Shown here piece after piece: positions 58,088-64,000 of a DNA stretch of 64,000 bases. This DNA is from DATJGS01 sp035494735. Its GTDB lineage: Bacteria; Eisenbacteria; RBG-16-71-46. Numbering within the stretch: the stretch's first letter is position 1; each line of letters begins with the position of its first letter. The stretch lies in NCBI GenBank assembly GCA_035494735.1, contig DATJGS010000037.1:62001-126000 (forward strand). Direction: 5' to 3'. A program made the position numbers and the translations under genes. The notes under the pieces are model-generated. The model saw only the letters and a program-made list of their open reading frames with translations, was not told the origin of the DNA and did not search any database.

Positions 58088-58995
58088 TCCGCGTGTCGGG
58101 CCTGGTCAAGCGCTTCGGCGCGATCCGTGCGGTCGACGATCTGAGCTTCGAAGTCGAAGCCGGCGAGACGTTCGCCGTCATCGGCCCGAACGGCGCCGGC
58201 AAGACCACGATGCTCAAGACGCTGCTCGGGCTGACGCGGCCGGACGCGGGGAGCATCGTTGTCGGGCCGCACCACCTGGCGCCGACGGATCCGCGCGCGC
58301 GCCACGACCTCGGCTACGTGCCGCAGCGCGTCACGTTCCCGCCCGGGCGAAGCGTCGAAGAGGTGTTGGGCTTTTTCGCGGCGCTGCGCGGGCTCGACGG
58401 CGGCGCCGCACGCGCGGCGTTGCGCCGCGTCGGGCTCGAGTCGCTGGCGGCGCGGCGCGCGAGCGAGCTGTCCGGCGGCTACACCCAGCGCCTGTCGCTG
58501 GCCCAGGCGCTGCTCGGCGAACCCGCGCTGCTCGTGCTGGACGAGCCGACCGCCAGTCTCGACCCCGAGGCCACGTGGGAGTTCCGCTCGTTGATCGAGC
58601 AGCAGCGTCGCGACGGCAAGACCATCCTCCTTTGCTCCCACCTGCTCGCCGAGGTCGAACGCGTCGCGGACCGCGTGCTCATCCTGGTCGAGGGCCGGCG
58701 CGCCGCGCTCGAGCGGCTGTCCGAGCTGAGGCTGCGCCAGATGCGCGCAACGCAGCTCGTGATCGAGATCCGTGAGGCGGAGCCGTCCGTCGCGGCCGTG
58801 GTCTCGGGCGCGGCGCCGGGCGCGGCGTGGCTCTCGCCCACGCGGCTCACCATCGACAATGTCGACGGTGTGGGCCTCGACGCGCTGGACGCGCTGCGTC
58901 GCGCGGGCGTCGCGGTGCGCTCGTTCGAGATCCAGCGGCCGACGCTCGAGGAGCTGTTCCTCCAGGTCGTGCGGCGCGGGAGGCACCATGCGTAG
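58084..58995 (+). CDS. nosF: NosF, ABC ATPase for nitrous oxide reductase maturation
   Basis: A 303-residue ATPase overlapping nosD by 4 bases. Motifs: Walker A IGPNGAGKTT near residue 37, Q-loop YVPQRVTFPPGRSV, signature ELSGGYTQRLSLAQALLG (Y replaces the usual Q), Walker B LLVLDEPTASLDP and H-loop LLCSHLLAEVE. The C-terminal ~80-residue extension is typical of NosF-type ABC-2 ATPases. It powers NosDFY together with NosY. Confidence 0.93.
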   Translation: MIRVSGLVKRFGAIRAVDDLSFEVEAGETFAVIGPNGAGKTTMLKTLLGLTRPDAGSIVVGPHHLAPTDPRARHDLGYVPQRVTFPPGRSVEEVLGFFAALRGLDGGAARAALRRVGLESLAARRASELSGGYTQRLSLAQALLGEPALLVLDEPTASLDPEATWEFRSLIEQQRRDGKTILLCSHLLAEVERVADRVLILVEGRRAALERLSELRLRQMRATQLVIEIREAEPSVAAVVSGAAPGAAWLSPTRLTIDNVDGVGLDALDALRRAGVAVRSFEIQRPTLEELFLQVVRRGRHHA

Positions 58996-59482
58996 GCCGT
59001 GGGCGCAGTCGTTGGTTCGAGGCGACGGTGGCCGGCCCGGCACCGGGCTGGCCGCGCCGTTCCTCGCCCGACTCGCGCTCACCGCACTGCTCCTTGTGGC
59101 GTTCGCAGGTTGCGCGCGGCGCGCGGGACCGCCGTCGATCGCCGGTGGCGTCGAGTGCACCCGCTGCAGCATGGAGACCAGCAGCCGGCACTTCGCGTGC
59201 GAGCGCGAGGTCTCGGGAAAATGGCTCGTGTACGACGCGCTCGAGTGTTTGGCTCGCGACGCGGGACGCGAAGATCCGACGGCCATCTGGCTGCCGGACT
59301 ACGACGAAGGAACGCTGCACCGTGCGGACTCCCTGTGGATCGTGCACGGCGACCTCGCGACGCCGATGGGCGGCGGACTCGTGGCGTTCATGAGCCGCGC
59401 CGCGGCGGACACGATCGCGGCTTCCTCTCACGGCGTGGTCGGGCGCTGGCGCGAGATCGCGCCCGGGATGGCCAGGCCATGA
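58988..59482 (+). CDS. nosL: NosL-like copper chaperone lipoprotein
   Basis: A 164-residue protein whose ATG lies 8 bases inside the end of nosF. The signal has lipobox VAFAGC (C42). NosL hallmarks follow: CTRCSME (C57, C60, M62), the copper-binding motif, then WLVYDALECLARDAGREDP, HRADSLWIVHGDLATPMGGGLVAF and AFMSRAAADTIAAS, matching the NosL domain. Family members bring Cu(I) to NosDFY for assembly of the NosZ copper centres. The start is long before the signal core, so an internal start is possible. Confidence 0.9.
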   Translation: MRRPWAQSLVRGDGGRPGTGLAAPFLARLALTALLLVAFAGCARRAGPPSIAGGVECTRCSMETSSRHFACEREVSGKWLVYDALECLARDAGREDPTAIWLPDYDEGTLHRADSLWIVHGDLATPMGGGLVAFMSRAAADTIAASSHGVVGRWREIAPGMARP

Positions 59483-59892
59483 CGCGGCCCTACGTCGTGC
59501 TGCTCGTCGTCGCGGTCGTCGCCGCCGTCGCGCTCGGCGTGATCGGCCGGCGCCGTCCGTCCCCGCGCGCGGCGGTCACGGCGCCGATCACGCTGCCCAC
59601 GGTCGCGCTCGGCATCCAAGTGCGGGACGGCGCGGTCGAACCCGCGAACGCGGCCGTGCCCAAGGATCACCGCGTCGAACTGGACGTCGTCAATCGCGGG
59701 CGCGCCACGGTCTCGGTGCGCCTCGCCGGCTACGAGGACCACGTGGCGATCGATTCGCTGGCCGCGGGCGCGTCGCGCCACGTCACGTTCGACGCGGATC
59801 GCCCGGGCGAGGACTTCGCGTGGCTGCTGGACGGGCGTCCGGTCGGGCGGCTGTCCGTGACCGGCTCGCACCTCGCGGAGGGACGGCGATGA
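59479..59892 (+). CDS. Membrane-anchored cupredoxin-like protein without obvious copper ligands
   Basis: A 137-residue protein overlapping both neighbours by 4 bases. An N-terminal helix (YVVLLVVAVVAAVALGVIG) anchors it. The rest is a beta-rich Ig or cupredoxin-like domain (VEPANAAVPKDHRVELDVVNRGRATVSVRLAGYEDHVAID, ASRHVTFDADRPGEDFAWLLDG) resembling EfeO/cupredoxin-1 domains, but it has no cysteine and no Met-rich ligand set. Its place between nosL and nosY argues for a role in NosZ assembly. No standard nos gene corresponds to it. Confidence 0.75.
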   Translation: MTRPYVVLLVVAVVAAVALGVIGRRRPSPRAAVTAPITLPTVALGIQVRDGAVEPANAAVPKDHRVELDVVNRGRATVSVRLAGYEDHVAIDSLAAGASRHVTFDADRPGEDFAWLLDGRPVGRLSVTGSHLAEGRR

Positions 59893-60728
59893 GCCTGCGC
59901 GCGAAGTTCGTGCGCGTGCGCGTGGTCGGTGCCGAGGAGTACCGGCGCGCGCTCGAGACGCGCTGGTTGTTCGGCTTCACGACGCTGTTCGCCGCGCTGG
60001 TGCTCGGCCTGTCCTACTTCGGCCTCGCGCAGGGCCACGAAGTCGGCTTCCAGGGGTTCGCGCGCACGACGCTGAGCCTCATGAACCTCGTGCTGCTCGT
60101 CGTGCCGCTGTGCGCGCTCCTGCTCGGCGTCACGAGCCTGGCGGGTGGCGGCGACACGCTGCCGCTGCTGCTGGCCCAGCCGGTGTCGCGCGGCGAGGTG
60201 CTGGCCGGCAAGTTTGCCGGGCTGGCCGCCGCGCTCACCGTCGCGCAGGGCCTCGGCTTCGGCGTGGGCGGACTCGTCGTCGCGCTGAACGCCGGCGCCG
60301 ACCAATTGCCCGGGTTCGTCGCGCTCACCGTGCTGTCGATGGCGCTCGGCTGGCTGCACCTCGCGGTCGCGCTGGCCATCGGCGCGATATGGCCCGACCG
60401 GCTGCGCGCGATGTCGATCGCGCTGCTTCTCTGGCTCGTGCTGGTCGTCGCGTACGACCTGATCGTGCTCGGCGCGACGACGCTGCTGAGCGGCTTCCCG
60501 CTGCAAAGCGTTCTCGTACCCGCCCTGCTCCTCAATCCCGTGGACCTGGCGCGCGTGCTCGTCACGATCGCGGTCGGTTCGGGGGCGCTGTTCGGGCCCA
60601 CGTCGGCGGTGCTGGTCAAGACGTTCGGCGCCACGCGCGGCGTCGCGCTCGGCGTCTTCGTGCTCGTGGTCGAGACCTTGGTGCCGCTGGTGATCGCGGC
60701 CCACGTCTTCCGCCGCCGCGACTGGTAG
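59889..60728 (+). CDS. nosY: NosY, ABC-2 permease for nitrous oxide reductase maturation
   Basis: A 279-residue protein with six membrane helices (WLFGFTTLFAALVLGLSYFG, FARTTLSLMNLVLLVVPLCALLLG, AGLAAALTVAQGLGFGVGGLVV, AGIWPD-preceded helix, SIALLLWLVLVVAYDLIVLGA, GVALGVFVLVVETLVPLVI). The N-terminal EEYRRALETRWLFGF and GGDTLPLLLAQPVSRGEVLAGKFAG are NosY signatures. The ATG overlaps the previous stop by 4 bases. Pairs with NosF. It is the last gene of the nos operon. Confidence 0.92.
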   Translation: MSLRAKFVRVRVVGAEEYRRALETRWLFGFTTLFAALVLGLSYFGLAQGHEVGFQGFARTTLSLMNLVLLVVPLCALLLGVTSLAGGGDTLPLLLAQPVSRGEVLAGKFAGLAAALTVAQGLGFGVGGLVVALNAGADQLPGFVALTVLSMALGWLHLAVALAIGAIWPDRLRAMSIALLLWLVLVVAYDLIVLGATTLLSGFPLQSVLVPALLLNPVDLARVLVTIAVGSGALFGPTSAVLVKTFGATRGVALGVFVLVVETLVPLVIAAHVFRRRDW

Positions 60729-60831
60729 CCGAGCCGGCGCGGCAACGGCCGCCCCCGCCCCGCTCCCTTCCCGGCCCCGCCTCATCTGAAGGGCGTTCGA
60801 ATCGCGTTTCGCGCTCCGCCGGGGGCTGGAC

Positions 60832-60837
60832 TAGAAT
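60832..60837 (+). promoter_or_regulatory. -10-like TAGAAT upstream of trxB
   Basis: TAGAAT lies 37 bases before the TTG start of trxB. No clear -35 was seen, so it is a candidate only. Confidence 0.35.
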
Positions 60838-60874
60838 CCCCGCCGCCCCTGCGAACCCCATCGAGGAGAGTGTC

Positions 60875-61858
60875 TTGTCCCGCGTTTACGATGTCTTGAT
60901 CCTGGGCACCGGCCCTGCTGGATATACCGCCGCGCTGTACGCGGCCCGCGCGAACCTGAAGCCGCTCGTGATCTCGGGCTACCAGCCGGGCGGCCAGCTC
61001 ACCATCACGACCGAGGTCGAGAACTACCCAGGCTTCCGCGAAGCCATTCTCGGCCCCGAGCTGATGGAACGCATGCGCGACCAGGTGCTGCGCTTCGGCG
61101 CCGAGATCGTGTCGGCCGCGGTCGACAGCGTCGACCTCACGAAGCGCCCGTTCATCGTGAGCGCGGACGGTCAGGTGTATCGCACGCGCGCCCTGATCGT
61201 GGCGACCGGGGCCTCGGCCAAGCTGCTCGGGATCGAGAGCGAGCAGAAGCTCATGGGCTTCGGCGTGTCGGCGTGCGCCACGTGCGACGGTTTCTTCTTC
61301 CGCGACAAGCCGGTGATGGTGATCGGCGGCGGCGACACGGCGATGGAGGAGGCCACGTACCTCACGCGCTTCTGCCATGAAGTCGTGGTCGTGCATCGCC
61401 GCGATACGCTGCGCGCTTCCAAGATCATGCAGGAGCGCGCGCTCAAGAATCCGCGCATCCGCTTCATCTGGGACAGCGAGCTGGTCGAAGTCCTCGGCGT
61501 CGAGGACAACAAGGTGCGCGGCGTCCGCCTGAAGAACCTGAAGACCGGCGAGATCAGCGAGCACGCGACGGCCGGCGTGTTCATCGCCATCGGCCATCAG
61601 CCGAACACGTCGTTCCTCGTCGGCCAGCTGCCGATGGACGAACGCGGCTACCTGACCGTGGAGCCCGGCAGCACGCGCACCGGCGTGCCCGGCGTGTTCG
61701 TGGCCGGCGACGTGGCGGACCCGACGTACCGCCAGGCGGTGACGGCGGCGGGCACCGGCTGCATGGCCGCGATCGATGCCGAGCGCTGGCTCGAGGCCGA
61801 GAACCACGCGCACGCCGCAGAAGCCGAAACGGAGTCCGTCCCGGCGCGTCGCGCCTAA
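60875..61858 (+). CDS. trxB: Thioredoxin-disulfide reductase
   Basis: A 327-residue flavoenzyme. The start is TTG 60875: GAGGAG lies 6 bases upstream, the homologous N-terminus RVYDVLILGTGPAG begins three residues later, and no ATG or GTG fits. FAD-binding G-x-G-x-x-G is at residues 11-16, the redox-active C134-A-T-C137 is in SACATCDGF, the NADPH motif is VIGGGDTAMEEA with HRRD, and the second FAD motif is GVFVAGDVADPTYRQAVTAAGTGCMAA. It reduces thioredoxin with NADPH. The C-terminus has a ~20-residue A/E-rich tail. Confidence 0.96.
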   Translation: MSRVYDVLILGTGPAGYTAALYAARANLKPLVISGYQPGGQLTITTEVENYPGFREAILGPELMERMRDQVLRFGAEIVSAAVDSVDLTKRPFIVSADGQVYRTRALIVATGASAKLLGIESEQKLMGFGVSACATCDGFFFRDKPVMVIGGGDTAMEEATYLTRFCHEVVVVHRRDTLRASKIMQERALKNPRIRFIWDSELVEVLGVEDNKVRGVRLKNLKTGEISEHATAGVFIAIGHQPNTSFLVGQLPMDERGYLTVEPGSTRTGVPGVFVAGDVADPTYRQAVTAAGTGCMAAIDAERWLEAENHAHAAEAETESVPARRA

Positions 61859-61891
61859 CCCAGAGAAGCGCCGCTCTTCGATCGGAAGACC

Positions 61892-63601
61892 ATGGAACGC
61901 GAAATCCTCGAGTTCGACGTCCAGTTCGTCGGCGCCGGCCCGGCCGGGCTGGCCGGCGCGATTCATCTCTCGAACCTCATCGAGCGCCACAACCAGTCGG
62001 TCGCCGCGGGCGCGCCGGGCACGTCGCTCGGCGAGGTCACGATCGCCGTGCTCGAGAAATCGGCGACGGTGGGCGCGCACGGCATCTCGGGCGCGGTCAT
62101 GGACCCGCGCGGCATGCGCGAGCTGATCCCCGACTACCTCGAGAAGGGCTGCCCGGTCTCGAGCGACGTGACGAGCGACGATGTGTACATGCTGTGGCAC
62201 GACGGCCACGTGCGGCTGCCGCTGACGCCGCCGATGCTCGCGAACCACGGCAACCACATCCTGTCGCTCGGCCGGCTCGTCGCGTGGATGGCCGAGATCG
62301 CGGAGCAGAAGGGCGTGCTGATCGCGACCGAGACGCCGGCGGCGCGCGCGCTGGTCGAGAACGGCCGCGTCGTCGGAGTGATGGCCGGCGACAAGGGCGT
62401 CGACAAGTCGGGCGCGAAGAAGTCGACGTACCAGCCCGGCGCCGAGTGCCGCGCGAAGGCCACGGTGCTGTGCGAGGGCCCGCGCGGCACGATCGCCAAG
62501 CAGCTCGAGACCCAGCTCGGCCTCACGATCGGCCGCAACGCGCAGGTCTACGCGACCGGCGTGAAGGAGCTGTGGGAGATGCCGGCCGGGCGGGTGCAGA
62601 AGGGCCGCGTCATCCACACCATGGGATTCCCGCTGTCCGTGGACACGTTCGGCGGCGGATTCATCTACGGGCTCGACGAGACGCACTGGGCGATCGGCTG
62701 CGTCACCGGGCTCGACGCGCACGATCCGACGAACGATCCGCACGCGAACCTGCAGCTCATGAAGACGCACCCGCTGGTGCGCGCGCTGCTGGAAGGCGGC
62801 AAGCCGGTCGCGTACGGCGCGAAGGCGATCCCGGAAGGCGGCTACTGGGCGATGCCGAAGCTGAGCGCGGACGGCGTGCTGCTGTGCGGCGACTCGGGCG
62901 GGTTCCTGAACGGCGGGCGCCTGAAGGGCGTCCACCTCGCGATCAAGTCGGGGATGATGGCCGCCGAGACCCTGTTCGAGTGCCTGCTCGCCGGCGACTT
63001 CGCGAAGGAGCGCCTGGCCGGCTACGAGAAGCGCTTCGAGTCGTCATGGGCGGCCGAGGAACTGCGCGGCATGCGCAATTTCCACCAGGGCTTCGAGCAC
63101 GGCATGTTCGCGGGCATGGCGAACGTCGGCTTCGGGATGGTGTTCGGCGGCCGCGACTGGCTGCTGCGCGATCGCGTGCCGAACGCGCCCGGGCACGAGC
63201 GCATGCGCAAGCTCGCGGACGTGCATCCGCAGGGCAAGCCGGCGCCGTTCAAGGCCGACGGCGTGCTCACGTTCGACAAGCTCGCGGACGTGTACCTGTC
63301 GGGCACGACGCACGACGAGGACCAGCCGGTGCACCTGGTCGTGGCCGACACGACTATCTGCGCGACGCGCTGCCGCAGCGAGTACGGGAATCCCTGCCAG
63401 CACTTCTGTCCGGCGAACGTGTACGAGATGGTGCCCGACGAATCGAAGCCGGCGCCGGCGGGCGGGCCGCAGCCCCTCAAGCTGCACATCAACGCGTCGA
63501 ATTGCGTGCACTGCAAGACCTGCGACATCGCCGACCCTTACCAGATCATCACGTGGGTGACGCCGGAGGGCGGCGGCGGGCCGGACTACAAACAGCTGTA
63601 G
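61892..63601 (+). CDS. Electron transfer flavoprotein:quinone oxidoreductase (ETF-QO)
   Basis: A 569-residue membrane-associated flavoprotein. The FAD motif is VQFVGAGPAGLAGAIHL (G14, G16, G19); the family has VGAHGISGAVMDPRG, GGGFIYGLDETHWAIGCVTGLD, the ubiquinone-binding region and CGDSGGFLNGGRLKGVHLAIKSG. The C-terminal [4Fe-4S] domain carries TRCRSEYGNPCQHFCPANVYEM and NCVHCKTCDIADPYQIITW. It passes electrons from ETF, reduced by acyl-CoA and other dehydrogenases, into the quinone pool. ETF subunits are not in the window. It follows trxB by 33 bases. Confidence 0.96.
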   Translation: MEREILEFDVQFVGAGPAGLAGAIHLSNLIERHNQSVAAGAPGTSLGEVTIAVLEKSATVGAHGISGAVMDPRGMRELIPDYLEKGCPVSSDVTSDDVYMLWHDGHVRLPLTPPMLANHGNHILSLGRLVAWMAEIAEQKGVLIATETPAARALVENGRVVGVMAGDKGVDKSGAKKSTYQPGAECRAKATVLCEGPRGTIAKQLETQLGLTIGRNAQVYATGVKELWEMPAGRVQKGRVIHTMGFPLSVDTFGGGFIYGLDETHWAIGCVTGLDAHDPTNDPHANLQLMKTHPLVRALLEGGKPVAYGAKAIPEGGYWAMPKLSADGVLLCGDSGGFLNGGRLKGVHLAIKSGMMAAETLFECLLAGDFAKERLAGYEKRFESSWAAEELRGMRNFHQGFEHGMFAGMANVGFGMVFGGRDWLLRDRVPNAPGHERMRKLADVHPQGKPAPFKADGVLTFDKLADVYLSGTTHDEDQPVHLVVADTTICATRCRSEYGNPCQHFCPANVYEMVPDESKPAPAGGPQPLKLHINASNCVHCKTCDIADPYQIITWVTPEGGGGPDYKQL

Positions 63602-63701
63602 GGCGGCGACAGGCGAGGCGGCTCGCGGCGGGCGGCCCGGGGACCGATCGGCGGGCCCAAGTGTCGGGGAATCTTTGGACGGCTGGGGAGTACTACCCCT
63701 C

Positions 63702-64000
63702 ATGAAGCGCTGGCTGCCCCTCTGTCTCGGCCTCGTTCTCGCCGCGTCGCTCGCCTCGTGCGCGACCGTGGACCTGGTGCCGGCCGACGTGTCCATGCCG
63801 GCGGCGCGCGCCGCGCTGGCGCCCGACGTGCGCTTCTTCTACGACGCGCTCGCCGACGAGGGCGACTGGATCCTGATCGAGCCCTACGGCTACGTGTTCC
63901 GCCCGCGCGTGAACTTCGTGTCGTGGCGCCCTTACGAACAGGGCTTCTGGGTGCCGAGCGACGTGTACGGCTGGACGTGGATCTCGACCGAGCCGTTCGG
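63702..64000 (+). CDS. DUF6600-like lipoprotein, 3' end outside window
   Basis: Reading from ATG 63702 gives at least 99 residues with no stop before the edge. The signal ends in lipobox LASC (C20), so it is a lipoprotein. The visible mature part (FFYDALADEGDWILIEPYGYVF, FVSWRPYEQGFWVPSDVYGWTWISTEPFG) shows the W-x-P-Y-x-x-G-x-W and GWTWIS pattern of the DUF6600 repeat, whose function is unknown. Located 100 bases after the ETF-QO gene; the spacer has no clear promoter. Confidence 0.75.
   Translation, partial: MKRWLPLCLGLVLAASLASCATVDLVPADVSMPAARAALAPDVRFFYDALADEGDWILIEPYGYVFRPRVNFVSWRPYEQGFWVPSDVYGWTWISTEPF

Noticed and set aside
1..64000. tRNA, rRNA, CRISPR array, insertion sequence or prophage
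   Set aside because: No cloverleaf with a GGTTCGA-type arm, no regularly spaced repeats, and no transposase, integrase or phage proteins were seen in any frame.

Overview
The window is 64 kb of very GC-rich DNA with tightly packed genes, many of which overlap by 4 bases (GTGA/ATGA junctions). It probably belongs to a Gram-negative bacterium of the FCB superphylum or a neighbour such as Candidatus Eisenbacteria. Three things suggest this. Five large secreted proteins end in the same FlgD-like Ig domain of about 80 residues. There is a lipoprotein-type, clade II nitrous oxide reductase. A perfect Fibrobacter-style LexA box sits in front of dinB. No tRNA, rRNA, CRISPR array, insertion sequence or phage gene was seen. 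The taxonomic placement is inference.

Layout. 1-8.4 kb: the end of an MsbA-like ABC exporter, a secreted Asp-box protein, a deoxyhypusine synthase-like enzyme, and a minus-strand operon of two small LiaF-type membrane proteins followed by a LytS-type kinase and a LytTR regulator. 8.6-19.7 kb: a ParB/SerK-like protein, a zinc-type oxidoreductase coupled to a two-helix membrane protein, a 1432-residue secreted protein, a GlcF-like iron-sulfur protein, a YcaQ-like glycosylase and a DUF3052-like protein. 19.7-28.2 kb: aspartokinase, a CapA-like phosphatase, a sortilin-like propeller protein, HU with a good promoter and terminator, a long intergenic inverted repeat, and an ABC transporter-thioredoxin operon. 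28.2-34.8 kb: a minus-strand membrane/hydrolase cluster in which one of two alpha/beta hydrolases has lost its catalytic residues. 34.9-41.7 kb: a damage-tolerance region with a small protein plus dinB behind a candidate SOS box, and dnaE2 nearby. 42-52 kb: an HD protein, a ferredoxin, a MacAB/Lol-like export operon and two more FlgD-domain proteins.

52-60.7 kb is the most coherent unit. A Crp/Fnr regulator diverges from an operon encoding a hemerythrin-like protein, cytochrome c lipoprotein, NosZ, a NosB-like membrane protein, NosD, NosF, NosL, a cupredoxin-like protein and NosY. Nearly identical TGAT-N4-ATCA dyads lie at the regulator's own promoter and in front of the operon, so the regulator probably controls both. 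The nos operon should reduce N2O to N2 outside the cytoplasmic membrane; NosDFY and NosL would mature the copper centres. trxB, an ETF:quinone oxidoreductase and the start of a DUF6600-like lipoprotein follow.

Promoters visible here look like sigma-70 types with TAnnnT -10 hexamers. Several lie 7-10 bases before the start codon, suggesting leaderless transcripts.
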